From Siphonodentalium dalli (lineage: Eukaryota; Mollusca; Scaphopoda; Gadilida; Siphonodentaliidae), in contig CP136066.1 of the NCBI GenBank assembly GCA_032622095.1, positions 51,918,109 through 51,982,108 on the forward strand: a stretch of DNA of 64,000 nt, given 5' to 3'. Shown in pieces: positions 1 through 12,331 of the stretch. The notes below the pieces were generated by a model that saw only the letters and a list, made by a program, of their open reading frames with translations, was not told the DNA's origin and made no database searches. The first letter of the stretch is position 1. Each line of letters starts with the position of its first letter. The translations under genes were made by a program, and so were the position numbers.

Positions 1-499
1 GCGTAATTTGGAAATATGAATAAGATATGTTAATAAATACACTAAAGATTACTCTGCATGTGTATATGCACTGCAAACACTTACCAAAGCCATAGCACAA
101 ATCCATCTTTAAAAACAAAATATATTTATTTTTATATTATTTTTATTTGCATAAGTTATTTACACTATATACAGTGATGTCATACGAACATATATATATG
201 TAAGCAAACAAATATTTGTAATAACTATAGTGTCACAACAGGTGGGGTGGGTGGGAGTCCTTGCACATTCACCATTCACTCTCCTTGCACACCATAAATA
301 TATCGATCATTGTTTATAAATGACATGCATGTAACATACAAAATACGTTCGGCTGTCAAAAACATGTATAGTGAGATTTCAGTCCGTGTACACATATACC
401 ATTACAAGCAATAGATATGTTGGATTGGTAGCTGGTTCCAGTTCTTGTATTGACGATATATGGGTTTTGTATCATAGCTGTTTTGATTGCCTAATCGAG
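1..499. other. AT-rich DNA without a gene
   Basis: AT-rich sequence downstream of the minus-strand LINE remnant. No splice-bounded exon, RNA gene or repeat boundary is recognisable. A short plus-strand open frame at 371-562 overlaps the LINE 3' end on the other strand and is a shadow. Confidence 0.6.
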
Positions 500-1550
500 C
501 TTTTGTCACAGTTCCCCATTCTTTTTGAAATTGCAACATTCTGTTGCCCCTCAAAGCATTGATTTTTCTATATGAGTTCGGCTTACTAATTAGTTAAAAA
601 CCGCTATCAGAGATAATTCAATGGGGTCGATTTTGGTTTTATAAATATAGTACTTTAATATAATTAAGATAAAGTGTTTTATATTGGCGTTCTTTTCAGA
701 CGAAACGCCGAATAATATGTTATATTTTGTAAGTTGGATATCTGGTATGTTGCTGTTGCCAGCATTGTACTGTTCTTAAGAAGCGTGATACTACAGGACA
801 GTCAAATATGATATGAGATATTGATTCTATCATTTTACATCTTACCGTCACTTTAGATAGTCCTTTTCAACTTCTGGATTAACTGTTTTGTCGCCAAAAT
901 TATGCTATTTATGTGGAACTGGAACCATCGTAACCTGGTGTTATATAGATAGAGATTTAAACGGCAGTGCGAATGTATATGTCCATGGTACTTGAATATT
1001 GGTATGTCCAAGTCATAATGCCCAGTTCTGAATTGAAGGTTTTGTAGTTTTATCCGATAGGATAATATCATAACACTCCTTGGAAACCCAAATACTTTTT
1101 AGAAGCAACGACAACTGCCCGGGAATCACGGGGCTTGGTTTATTTGCTAGTGCATGTTTGGTTAAGCATATGTGACAGCTTCATCAACTGTGTGTTGATA
1201 CGGTAAACAGTAAACAGGTATAGTGTATTTGAGTTTATATATTCACTGGGTAGATTCTTGAGTAAATATGTCCAAGCCATTATGGGTTTTGATTGTGCCC
1301 TTTAATGATTCGAGGTATTTTGAGAAATAGTAGATCAGATAATAATTCGAGTGCAATACTTATCCACTTTGCGTCTTTTGTGGTAAATCTCCTGGGCCAG
1401 GTTATTTTTAGGCCGTCGATAAATTCTTTAATTTTGGCCACCTTCATGCCGCCTTGTTGGTAATCGTTACACATTAATGTTATGTGAACGTTTAATTCGG
1501 GCTCGTTGTCCTTTCAATGTTTATTATTTCGTCAATAACATTTTGGGCTT
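500..1550 (-). pseudogene. Decayed LINE ORF2 (reverse transcriptase C-terminal part)
   Basis: Minus-strand translation gives consecutive pieces typical of the C-terminal third of LINE ORF2 proteins, in the right order but in shifting frames. At 1474-1280 is a piece containing NDYQQGGMKVAKIKEF and LKITWPRR, the 'DY..GGLKM..I..F...LK.TW.RR' signature. At about 950-853 is LRWFQFHINSIILATK. At about 830-780 is the cysteine segment ISHIIFDCPVV. At about 742-595 is LTKYNILFGVSSEKN followed by LIILKYYIYKTKI. At about 565-507 is INALRGNRMLQFQKEWG. At least three frameshifts and several stops separate the pieces, so the copy is dead and 5'-truncated. The motif set resembles the L1/Tx1-like group (inference); the catalytic RT domain is not present here. 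LINEs copy themselves by target-primed reverse transcription. Confidence 0.85.
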
Positions 1551-2251
1551 TTTTAATTTTATTGTGGAGAACTGAGGCAAACGCTCTTTATCTTTACCAT
1601 ATAAAGAATTCTCCTTTTTATTCCATGCCGAATAAAGTATGGAGCTGAGTATTCTAAATTATATGACTTGAAATAATCTTTTATGTCATATAAAGTCTGG
1701 ATAATCCACACTGTACAACCGACACGCGGGCTATTAGTGTGAACGGCCGCCTACCAATGTCCCACATAGGCCTATATCAGTACTTTTGTGTCGATGTAGA
1801 GAAATCCTAAACAAAAGTTGACCAATAATCTGCTTCAAAACGTCACAAAATAAAGTTATATATAAACAGTTTTGTTTACCCAGTAGAGGGGTCATCTGGC
1901 AGGCGTTGTCTTGTTTGACTCCGGGCAATGTGAATTTTGTCAAAAGCAGAAAATATGGCGTAGGTCATCACTGGGTGGGTTGGTGTGTCGCAATATAGTT
2001 AAATATAGTCTGCATGAATATGTGTTTATACATGGATGGATGGGCGAGTAGACGAATGTTTTGTTTACATGTCGATGGGTGGACTTGTCAACGATTATAT
2101 TGATTGGTGAATACATGGATATGATAAATTTCTGAGTTGGTGGGATGGAAGAATACGTTAGATTGGTATGCTGATAAATTCGTAAGTGAATGGTGCGGCC
2201 ATGTTTGGCTGGGTTATTTGTGTGGATCGTTGCATGGATGGTTAAATTATC
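1551..2251. other. Gene-free stretch with degenerate ggatgg repeats
   Basis: From about 2010 to 2240 the plus strand carries scattered 'catggatgg', 'gatgggtgg' and 'tgggatgg' words, a degenerate minisatellite. Around 1580-1725 the minus strand has one further open stretch (containing IKDYFKSYNLEYS) just 5' of the LINE remnant. It may be LINE-derived, but I cannot match it. No gene is called. Confidence 0.4.
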
Positions 2252-2791
2252 TTAGATTGCTTCTTTTTTTTCAGAAAGAGAAAGCTCGGGAATGAATGGT
2301 ATCGGAGAAAGAAAGTAAGAGTTCGGACAAAAACCGCACTCGACACTGGAAGCTGACAAGTTCAACTTGAAGATGAAGATGTTTATCGAGATGTGGCTGA
2401 ACCAGATTGTCCGTTCTAAGTCAAATTGACGCAAGTCATCCATATTTGAGCTGTAAGTATCTTGTATCTGAAAAAGATAAATGGTAATGAAACACGTATT
2501 ACCTGGCATATAATAAATACAACTTTACAATACTTTATCTCATTTCTGCACTTTTCATACAGACAATTCTTATTTAATAGAGACGCATCTGCCACCACTT
2601 ATAATTGTATAATTCTTACACTAAGAATCACGAATATAAAGAAGACAGCTAACGACATAAATATGGCACCGCAACTGATGGATGCCACAAACAATGCGCC
2701 ATGGTTTACGCATCTTCCAATATCACTTACGAACTAAAACGTATTTGACAATCAACTTGCAGTCGGTCTCCACTTATGGTAGTGCAATTCA
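2252..2791 (-). CDS. Candidate three-exon fragment of a single-pass membrane protein
   Basis: Three minus-strand segments join with matching intron phases. Exon a is 2791-2731, with acceptor 'tgttttgcag' and donor 'gtaagt'. It reads NCTTISGDRLQVDCQIRFS and ends in phase 2. Exon b is 2674-2620, with acceptor 'catccatcag' and donor 'gtaaga'. It starts with the one base required and reads CGAIFMSLAVFFIFVILS, a typical transmembrane segment, ending in phase 0. Exon c is 2467-2252, with acceptor 'tctttttcag'. It begins IQDTYSSNMDDLRQFDLER and stays open for 71 codons to TAA. The predicted layout is a cysteine-containing outer stalk, a membrane span and a cytoplasmic tail. The family is not recognised, and upstream exons were not found. 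The intron between a and b would be only 56 nt, so a frameshifted longer exon is an alternative. A plus-strand exon at 2270-2451 (acceptor 'tttttttcag', donor 'gtaagt') competes but contains an in-frame stop. Confidence 0.35.
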
Positions 2792-5439
2792 CTGCAAAAC
2801 AGCTAAAACGAATATGATATATACAAACGGTCGGTGAACTACGCCATAAAAATGAAACAACAAAATCCTGTACCGATGCATGTATAGGCTATATATATTG
2901 GTGTCCCCCCCCCGGTCACACCCGACCCAAAATAATATTAAGATCTTTTGTGAAATTGTCTATACTATATATGGTCCGGAACAGGCCGGTGAGAAATTTT
3001 ATACAATTGAGTTGTCCGCCTCCAACGCCGCTCATCTTTATGTTAGACAGACTTTAGCATTTTAGAAAGTAAATTTTCATCATAAGTTTGCATTTCAAAC
3101 CGATGTGTTTCCATATATTTGGGAAACATACGAAAACGTCATAGTTTGACATGGGCACCACTAAATTTGTAATAATGTCGACAAAATTTGTACTTTATGT
3201 TCAACCAACTTTGAGTACTGCCGTACTTGAATTTTCGCACTTTCGTATTTTATACCCACACAAACCCCGAAATTGTGCCACTATTTTGTGAAAATAAATG
3301 TGAGATGTTCCAATCGATTGAAGAAAAAGTCGTATGGAGGAAGAACTTATAGCTAGTTATTGGATGACATATATATATATACAAATGCCGGAACACAGAA
3401 TAACGCAGCCGGAATGCATTTTGCGCTGCACTAATACAAAGTTCCATAAGTACATATAATAGAATAGGTAAATATCCGCGGAGTATATTCCTAACAGTTA
3501 TACCCATTGTTCCACGTACGTGATCACATATACAGGGATACATGGCTGAATTTGATTGGTCAACTTTTCCCAAAGAGGGGACTTCGATTTGATTGCACCG
3601 AGATGTTAAATTACAACAATTTGGCGTAAAGATTGCGTATCATCCAAAAATATTACAGCAGATGCACTGTTCTGTAAGAGTACGGTATTTGTTCACAACG
3701 TATACTGATTATCGCCATTTCATTACAATCTCCCAATTATGCTTCGACAGGCTATACTAATTATAATATTTCCAGACAACGTACCTTGGCATATACATAC
3801 ACAGAACCAATATGTTCAGCGCATAGCTGTAGTAAACGGACGCGGACCAGTAACTACATGTGCAGGAACTTAACTGTCTACTTAGATGGTCTTAAGATTG
3901 TTTTATGAAACGTGTTCTTGAAATGGAAAAGAAACATCATAAGAACCACTGTACTTCTTAGATTAACTCCATCATAAGATAATCTAACACGCAAGTCCTT
4001 GCTTAAGAAGCTGCGCCCTGAAATGTAAGTCCAATTGGTTCTTTGAAAAGAAAATCGGTTGATGTATCAACCACATCTTCTGGGATATAATTCCAGTCAT
4101 GACACACGAGTTGTGAAAAAATATTTTTCAATATATCTACATGTATGGCTTTCGACTGAATGTGGATCTTCCATGCGTTGTAAGTGTTTTGTATGAAAAA
4201 CTTAATGTCAATTCACACCGGGCGCGAGCGCGCGTTTTTTACCGGCGTTTTCTGTCGTCGGTAGCGATTCAAAGCTCGGGATTTTTATATTCACACCGAT
4301 AGCGATTGAATCGCTTCGTCGCGCGCGATAGTCAGAGTAGATAATTGTTTGAATGCATAATTTTGGGTCACCGAAATTGTTTCTTCCATTTGTCTTTAAA
4401 TTGTTGGGAAAATATAAACGAAAATATGCATTAGTTTCAACCAATATCACAGTTACCTTTTTTGGATCAAAATTATAACTGTGCATGGTAATTTAAATGC
4501 TAAAATAGTTTTTAATTGCAATGCAGGTCACAAATTCAATGTATATGGAAATTCTAAACATAATTTGATCATCATATACATGTATGGGTTTTTCAAACTC
4601 ATATCATTGTCAAATATTATATGTCAAGTGGAATATTTAATGGACTTCGTAAATTCTCATAACAATTGCGTTTATTTCTGTTTTATTCTATATTTCCAGT
4701 TTGTGACTTTATATCGGAGGGGGGTGGCAGTTCATTTTATTCAAAATTGTGGGCAAAGTGACTTCACAAGCTTGGTCTACCTATTTGGAATGGAATTGTG
4801 ACCAAAAACCGACAAGAAGATCCTGTTATTCCGCCAATCTCTTGTATGGCACTTTCTCTAATCTGTTTTATACTTGTACTATTTCTACTTCGTGCCAGGG
4901 AAATGAATACATTATATTTTTACGCCGATGTATACCAAACATAAATATAGTCATCTCCATAGTATATGAAATATACTGGTGTGGTTTGAAGATACCGCAG
5001 CCAAAATGACACTCCACTTGTTAGGGATTGGGGTCGAGAACACATGTGTTGCTCCACCAAAAACATTGCATCTTCATTGTACAGAGAAAAGATAGTGTCA
5101 TTCAAAGTCAGGGTTATTTTTATCGGAGTTTTCTTCCAAACTTATACATATACGTATACAGCTCAGTGAATAATAAACTTTATGGTGTAGTCTACATTTT
5201 CCGAAGTGGTAATTTCGGTTCAAGAGTGGGAATCGGGGAGGGAGCACCAAAATTGATCAAACAATATTTCGCAGATTTTAATTCAAACTTATATGTGGGC
5301 GTCTCCACGACACGATGAGTAAAATTGTGTGATTTAAAGTTACCAAAATGGTGCTGCCCAAGTCAGGAATTGAGGCCAGATCTCATGATCATATATATTT
5401 ATGTAACTCGATCAGTTGTCGCTTTTATGAATAAACATA
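2792..5439. other. Intergenic DNA; CpG-rich transposon-like patch at 4209-4340
   Basis: No exon is convincing. At 4212-4220 and 4290-4298 the word 'ttcacaccg' recurs beside cgcg-rich sequence. This CpG-rich island sits in otherwise AT-rich DNA and looks like a transposon end. The open frames here lack coding character. Confidence 0.4.
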
Positions 5440-5980
5440 ATGCATTATCATTAATATTAAATGAGAGACATAACGAGTTTTGCCTGTAGGTTTTAGTAAT
5501 CTGTGAAATCAATCTGGCAATAAGAGTCTATTCTAAGTTATGAATATAACCTGCATAATGTGAGTGTATAATGTTCTATAGTCAACAAGACTGTGAGGCT
5601 CAGGTGGAAAGTACATTATATATATTCTGTTTTAAAATGACTGAGACACTACCCTTTCGTCATTAGATGATAACCACATACAGGATGGATGTGGCGGTTA
5701 TATTAGTGGGTACCATTGTCCTTGTTATGATTCCCCGCTGTGAAGCAATCGAATCGTCCTCATCAGAGTCAGGTATGTGATGTTTAATATTCTACAAGTG
5801 TAGAGCTATATGCACATGAAACGTACCGATTTCAATTCATTATCGTATTCACCCCTGTTAAGTGGTCCTGCTAATTTGTTATGATGATGGTGGGTCCTGT
5901 TGAATTGTAATGTTGTTGCATGGTAGGGCTTAGCGATGCTGTTCAGAACTATTAGCGTTATCTTATTTAGAGTGGACAGT
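5440..5980 (+). repeat. Old diverged copy of the exon-1 segment of the 8-kb unit
   Basis: The region aligns along its length with about 13,090-13,710 of tandem unit 1 and its counterparts in units 2-4. It covers the upstream flank, exon 1 and about 200 bases of the following intron. The flanks show many substitutions and indels, while the 88-base exon shows four substitutions and no indel. Homology fades after about 5975. Confidence 0.8.
5685..5772 (+). CDS. Signal-peptide first exon (solitary diverged copy)
   Basis: ATG opens an 88-base exon of 29 codons plus one base, ending in 'gtcag' before the strong donor 'gtatgtg' (phase 1). The product starts MDVAVILVGTIVLVMIP, a classic signal peptide. 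A likely cleavage site follows the residues CEA, and then comes the acidic/serine stretch IESSSSES. A TATA-like 'atatatattc' lies about 60 bases upstream. Against the tandem copies there are four substitutions (three replacement, one silent) and no indels, although intron and 5' flank are peppered with indels. That suggests the exon was under constraint. No continuing exon could be assigned in the 6 kb downstream. Family unknown; the product should be secreted. Confidence 0.6.
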
Positions 5981-6581
5981 ACCCTAAACCCGGCCATTTG
6001 TGGGACCATATCATTTTATACTCAAACGAATATATAAATAATATATATAATATATAATAATAATATAAAATATATGTTGTAGTCAGTTAAGTTTATTTGA
6101 GATAAAATATATCTTATTCTTTAAACAAATCTGTATTGTTTGGAGAAAAATATACATTTAAAATTTTCGTTCACACACATCATGCGATAGCTTCTATACA
6201 GGAAGGACCAGGACAATTCATTTTGATTATATATGCTAAAACGTGAACTAAGTCCTAATTTTCAAATCTCAAAATATTTGATGTTTTCCCACCCCAAAAA
6301 TCCACGATCTATTGAGTATTTAACAAATGACCAAAAATGTATTTTCCGGAGTATTTTACCACATATGTATGGTTTCATCATTGTTGTGTATCATCAGCTA
6401 TATGTGAGTGTAAAATATGCAGAAACTGTAAAGTTTGACACATATATATGGCAGATTCCATTTTTAGAGTTTTTTTTATCATAGATGTCTCCAGATTAAA
6501 CCGCCGTAGTCGACAATAACAGAAGAAATGTAACTAAATGTTATTATTTGATAAGAATACAAATGGTGAATATTTGTCATG
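5981..6581. other. AT-rich DNA, no gene seen
   Basis: Holds an 'atataa' simple-sequence run at about 6030-6080 and nothing else I can support. Confidence 0.4.
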
Positions 6582-6686
6582 TATAGGTTATATCATGGTG
6601 ATAATCGTATACGAAAAATATCCACGAGTCGTTGACGAGTGGGTATTTCGAGTAAACTATTCTAGCCATGATATAACCGACTTATA
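6582..6686. mobile_element. Hairpin MITE-like element
   Basis: Outer inverted repeats 'tataggttatatcatgg' and 'ccatgatataaccgacttata' enclose inner partial complementarity around 'tccacgagtcgttgacgagtggg'. The element is about 105 bases and non-coding. Confidence 0.55.
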
Positions 6687-7295
6687 AAACACAATAGGAA
6701 AATTTCAGGATTATTTACCGAATATAATCAACATATGCCAAATTTCGTCTTGATTAAACACGTGTGAACAGTATATTCATGCACACGCGATCAACATTAT
6801 CTGGATAATGATATAAAGTATCTTCGGTCATTTCGCTGGAGAATATTATAAGACACTCATAAAGCCACAGTGAATTGTGAAGGTAGTTATTTAACTTCAT
6901 TATAATTCTAATTTGTTTATTAATATATGTCGTGGATCGAGTTATCAAATTACCATTGTCTTTCAACTGCCATGCCAGCAGCTAACTAGTTAAACACATT
7001 TCATTGCCAAATGTTTTTGTAAAATTTACTAAATTGGTTTGGGCACACAATCATGATGCTACTTAGAATTACTGTTTCAAGTCATAGTAGATGGAAGTCA
7101 ATTGTAAAGTACTTATTGTGCGAGTGGATTCCATTTGTACCTAACAATAAAAAGCGTTTCTGGTTGATTTGATCTTATGGAACATAAAGAGCGTCCTCGT
7201 GGAAACTTAAGAACATTTGCATTTTCTTGTCTCCATTTGCGTTGCTAACTGATATATTTTCCATATTCACATCTATCTTTGGAGCGTAGAGATGT

Positions 7296-7423
7296 GCTCA
7301 TATATTTGTGATTTAATTAATTGGGCAGTTATGATTGTCCCGCCAAACGTCTGGAACGACCGCCATCATCTAATGATTGACCAGTCAATTATAAGTTCTC
7401 AATCAGATCACAAATATACGAGC
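7296..7423. mobile_element. Short MITE with 17-bp inverted ends
   Basis: 'gctcatatatttgtgat' at 7296-7312 is the inverse complement, with one mismatch, of 'atcacaaatatacgagc' at 7407-7423. The 128-bp body is non-coding; the open frame running through it is incidental. Confidence 0.5.
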
Positions 7424-9714
7424 AATGTCTTCTGTCCAAAGAAATGTGTGAATATGGAATATATACTCACGGATTTGTCAATAGAGGTGTGCCATAAAGC
7501 CCCAAATATCACCACTGTTACCATAGCGATTATTCTTGAATATTACGTCTTATATCTGCTGCCTAATTATCAATGTTAACACGCAGGCTGGTTGTGTGAG
7601 CTTGAGATAAGATGGCATCCGATCTGGTCACCGATATTATTATTATTGCTGATATTATGTTAGTTTAATGTCTCAGAAATATCTTGAAATGAAATGTAGA
7701 TAATGGGTACTTCACTTATAAAAGATAATATCATGGCCTTATGGCATAATATTGAATATCGGATATGAGATATTTGAAAAATTTCAGGTATTTATGCTAA
7801 ACTGTACATGGCGGGTTGTACTGGGCCGCGACGCTAGTTGTATATACTGTCAATATAAAAGAAAAATATTGTTTAACCATACGAACAAGCAATAGGTGGA
7901 GTAACATATGTTACATGTATTTCACTATATTAGACTAAATTCGATATCATATTGATCGCACCACTCATTCAGTGTCAGGTTGTTCTTAAGAAAGTTAGTA
8001 GACATGGGGAACACTCACATAATTTGGCCCGGGAATATGTGGGTGTGTTACTCAGTAAGTTGCTGTCCTCTAGGTATATCTAAGACGGCAGCATGACTAC
8101 CGAAATCAGCTATAGTTATGCTATATCACGCCTGCGCAATCTTTTCCGACGTCGCTATATAACTGACGGTTGATCTTATTGGTCGGCAATACAAAACGAA
8201 CTACATATTGAATATAGCAACGCCCTTACATCATGTGTCCTTTGTAGGTTATCATGATAATCGTCCTCGATAACATCAATTTCTCACCTACACTTACTAA
8301 TAACTATGTCATTGAACAAATTACGCAATCATTGGCTTGCATGCATTTTTGTTGTACATGTTAGTCTCTAGAATGGCCAATGTTGATTGATGAGTTAATG
8401 GCCTTACTTGTATTTTGTATTATATTCGATTGTATTAGATCGAAACCGAGAAAATTACTGCAACATATTAGTTTAATGGCAAAGTAAAACAATCCATCGG
8501 AAAGCCATTGATATGTTAATTTCCAATACCATAGTACTTTCAGTGGTTATGGGAGTTGACCAAGCTAACAAAAGAACTGTGAACTGTGTTTATTAGAGAA
8601 CACGTCGTGCATGTGTATACAACTGCTGTTGCTTAGTGCTATAATTTAGCCAAATATATCAACTATATGGTCAGACTTCAAGACTTAATTATGTAAACAA
8701 ACGGTGACACAAAGAGTTGCTGCTAGTGACTTCCGTTGAAGCGAAGTTATAAAACATTCAATATTCGTATCACATGACTGTAAATACCTGACAGAGTGGA
8801 TCATTAAGAACACAACATTAATAAATCACTTTAAAACAAGTAGTTATAAACAGAGATGTAGCTAGCTGTCCGATGAGCGGTGGTGGGTTGTCCACCTTGC
8901 AATTGCAAGTACAGACGCCTACCCCAACACTCTAAATAACATTTAGTTAATTGTATATTGTCAACACGTTTTAAGTTAGATTTTGACCATTATCCTGTCG
9001 ATGTTTATTCAATTTCTCGCCCGTAGACTCGGGAAAGAGAATTGAGTCAATTCATATCACGTGTTGTTATAAATAAAACAATTTAGTGAAATGTATAGAC
9101 CAATCATATGGCTTATCTATGGCAACATGCACTAGCACATGTCAGTTTTCAACCAATGGATCAGTCTCTCTTCTTGACGGTGTTCACAAAAATTGCGGAC
9201 ACGTTTGTCAGAAATGTTTTAACCGATCTAGGTTATGTTTAATATTGATCACGTACTCTTGTTTATAATTCACAAACAAGCATTCCTGAGTGTTTCGCGT
9301 CCTTGTATGCGCACGTCACAAGAGGTCATAGTTCGATGGGTCCAGAATGCACCTTCTGCGCGATTGCATTCAGCTTCTTCCAACTAAAAATCAATATTTC
9401 CCGAGGTTTTCCAAAACACTGTCGGAGAATTGACCAGTGGAAGGCACCTCCAGTACTTTGACCTGGAGAACTTTGCGGAACGGGGGCTGGGTGAATACAA
9501 CATGGCAGCGCCTCGGTGATCTCGCTTATTGACCCAAAACCTGTCTTTTTATATGGGCGTTTACATGTATATTATTAAAGAAACAACAAAATCCCTTTAG
9601 TTGTATTGTTTTATAGCTTTACTAAACACTTATTTCATTGTTGGGCGACAAAATAAGTTATATTTAGCCCTTTTGTTGTTTTTAGTACTGTTGTATGTGT
9701 TAAGAAAGGCCATA
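7424..9714. other. Intergenic DNA, no gene seen
   Basis: AT-rich, with only short open frames that lack splice borders or coding-like composition. No RNA gene or clear repeat was recognised. Confidence 0.4.
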
Positions 9715-10135
9715 GTGACCCAATATTTAGTAACTTTTCACCAAATATTCAGTCACCTTTTACCTAATTTATATAGTCACACATGACTCAATTTAGTAAA
9801 AGTCTACTAAATATTTTGTTAATTTTATAACCCTATTGCATTGGGCTACTTTATGTAACCCAATGATTTTACATATTGGGTTAAAATCTGACTAATTAAT
9901 TTTGACCCATTGTTTGGATTACAATTAACTAAAATTTTGTAGGAGGAAAACGAGGTAACCCAATATAGTAAGTATTTGTTTAGTCACCAAATGTTTAATG
10001 AGAAAAGTTTTACCCAATAGTTTAGTTAAGAATTGACTAAAATTAGTTAGTCAAGATTTAGTTACCAATTGTTCAGTCGGAGGAGTTTTGATCCAATAGC
10101 TCAGTTAAAAGTTGACTGAAATTTAATCACGCATA
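9715..10135. repeat. Degenerate 'acccaat/ttagt/gactaaaa' minisatellite
   Basis: Variants of 'acccaata(g/t)tttagt', 'tttagtcacc' and 'ttgactaaaat' recur irregularly in both orientations for about 420 bases. It looks like an old, low-complexity tandem array with strand-symmetric words. Confidence 0.55.
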
Positions 10136-11589
10136 AATCAACTTTATTTAGAAGCTATCAAATTGTTAGAATTTCCATCTCGGGATAACCTTACACATTC
10201 ACTTCACAGTTGTTGGCATTTATAAATAAATATTAGCCCAAAATATACTCAAATAGAACAAGTTTGGAAACAACAGATTCGATGTACCTATATGGAGTGT
10301 TTGGGGTGGCTACCCCGGGATGGTCGAATAGACCGAAATGTCTACTCCTTCACCCCTTCGATGTACCTCTCCCCAGTCTCCCTTTTTATACTCGGAATCT
10401 CATCAAAACAATTCCGATTTGATCGTAACCACCTATGTATACACAACTATATAACATACACAAATACTTACTATATACTCCTTGACATGTTGTTTCTGAA
10501 CAACGTCTTTTATCAGCTGAATATAATCAAAAACACGACAAAATTTGGACGACGCAGTGACATTAGCATGCATGCTTGGCTTGAAAACGTAATCGTATCT
10601 ACAGATATGACGACACAATTCAGAGAAAAAACATACAGTATTGTGAGGTAGTACCCTGTTGCTAATTCCTTGTTTGATTTTGTTTGATACTTTTATTTCA
10701 ATAACCAATACTTGGTAATACGGAACATGAATTAATAACATAATATGGGTGTGGGAAAACAGCACAGGGATTCAAAATATTACACGGACATTTAAAGATG
10801 TATTTACGGTTCCAGATTTTCAGTTACCAGATGTGGAATATAATTGAATGCAACACCGCTGAATAACATGTTGAACGCCTGCATGTTATTTGACATGTCA
10901 CCGATATCTCATTGTCAGATAATAGACAGATATGATGCCACTTTCTTACAAAAGATAAATAATATGAGAAAATAAGTAAAATAAAATAATACTTGTTCTT
11001 GCCATTAACGGGATTTTTTTCCCCTTATTATTCATTGTGATTATTAAGTGCCACTTCTTGTTCCAATTGTGTTATTTTATAAGCTGGAGACTGGAATTTC
11101 TGGATCTCTTGATACGCCTTTAACATGTAAATAACATACTGAACATTTTAAGGATTCAAATAAACATTACCATCAATATCTCCCTCCTTGTATAATGGAG
11201 GGCTGCTAGACACTATAGTCAGAGACTTACACATATTCATGTATCTCAATTACGTTGGTACTCCATGATTACTCATTTAATTAATTTCCTCTACTTTGAA
11301 CGCATCTTCAACAGGGGTAGATGCATATAACATTCCATTGATATATCACATGTGCTTCACTATGATGTCCAACAACAAGACGTAGTTGCCAATCAGTGTA
11401 GGGTAGATATTCCATACTATACAATCATTTAAAAAGGTTTGATCAAGATGAATCGCAGTAACAGAATGCAGTGTTCGTGTAGTAGTAGTTCATTATGCGA
11501 AAGGTGTCCCTTGACATAATTCGACCAGTCATCACTTTTCTGGGTCAAACTAATTCAGTCCGTTCTCGTTAAAATAAGCACATAACGCA
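10136..11589. repeat. Scattered diverged relatives of the 8-kb unit
   Basis: About 10,565-10,670 resembles 17,070-17,165 of unit 1 (shared words 'ggcttcttgaaaacgtaa' versus 'ggcttgaaaacgtaatcg', and 'atatgac..cac..ttca'). About 11,515-11,545 resembles 17,193-17,225 ('ttcgaccag..atcac.tttct'). The word 'ttctcgttaaaataagcac' at about 11,563 matches the end of the MITE at 17,367-17,502. 'cattatgcgaaaggtgtccc' near 11,493 is the inverse complement of the 85-bp repeat at about 16,730-16,755. With the exon copy at 5685 this makes 5.4-11.6 kb look like an ancient unit broken up by insertions. No gene is called. Confidence 0.5.
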
Positions 11590-11800
11590 GGGGGGGGGGG
11601 GTCGGAAAAAATGTTCCGTGACGTATGCTGATTTTTCCCCTTTCGACCCTTGTTGGGACCCACCCACCCCCGCGTTCAAATTTGTTTCCGTTTTCGGCAG
11701 TTTTTTACGACCATTTTTGGACACCCACCCTGTGAGTTACGGAAAAATTGTTGGTTGGCCCCATCGACCACCCACCCACCCCGGCATACGTCCCCGGAAC
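11590..11800 (+). repeat. G-run dispersed element, copy 1
   Basis: Begins with a long G run followed by 'gtcggaaaaaa', then repeats of 'gacccacccaccc' and 'ttttggacacccaccc' alternating with 'ttccg' words. The same arrangement occurs at 54,049-54,240 and, inverted, at about 57,010-57,150. Confidence 0.65.
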
Positions 11801-12114
11801 CCATCCCCTCTGCGTAACGGCTGTAGTTTAATAAGCGAAATACGCTCAGATTGGGGTCATTTAACCTCAGTATACGCTATATATGCCCAATATGGGAATA
11901 ATTTCGTTCGAAATGCGCCCATATTGGCATTAATAAAAGAAGTATTATCTCTTCATATAACAATTTTGAAATAGTTTCGTGGGTATAAAACAATAAAAAA
12001 TATGAATTGAAGACCAATGTTGCGAAACGCTTCTAACAATTAATATTGATGTTATTCAGAATATTTTATTATAAAATGAGGTGATTAACCCTTTACCCAA
12101 CAGAACGGCCCTGT

Positions 12115-12183
12115 GCCAATGCATTCTCTTATATATGCGAGTCGACCATAGGTCGCCTCGCATATATAAGAGAATGCATTGGC
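12115..12183. repeat. 27-bp-arm perfect palindrome inside the MITE
   Basis: Arms at 12,115-12,141 and 12,157-12,183 are perfect inverse complements ('gccaatgcattctcttat' and so on) around a 15-base loop. In units 2-4 the right arm carries a shared substitution ('cctcacat' instead of 'cctcgcat'). Confidence 0.9.
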
Positions 12184-12262
12184 TTAACACATTAAAAATC
12201 ATAAAATTGTTAAAGAATGTAAGAAAAAATGGTAAAAAGTGTTAAAAAAAGTTTTTTTTTAG

Positions 12263-12331
12263 GCCAATGCATTCTCTTATATATGCGAGGCGACCTATGG
12301 TCGACTCGCATATATAAGAGAATGCATTGGC
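12263..12331. repeat. Second palindrome, inverted relative to the first
   Basis: The 27-bp arms at 12,263-12,289 and 12,305-12,331 are the same as those at 12,115-12,183, but the loop is inverted ('gcgacctatggtcga'). The two hairpins together form a nested, four-armed inverted repeat. Confidence 0.9.

Noticed and set aside
2270-2451. Plus-strand exon with excellent acceptor and donor
   Set aside because: Contains an in-frame stop in its best frame. The minus-strand three-exon model explains the region better, but this remains the main alternative.
10292-10765. Overlapping 119- and 110-codon frames on opposite strands
   Set aside because: They overlap a region related to non-coding parts of the 8-kb unit, and neither has convincing composition.
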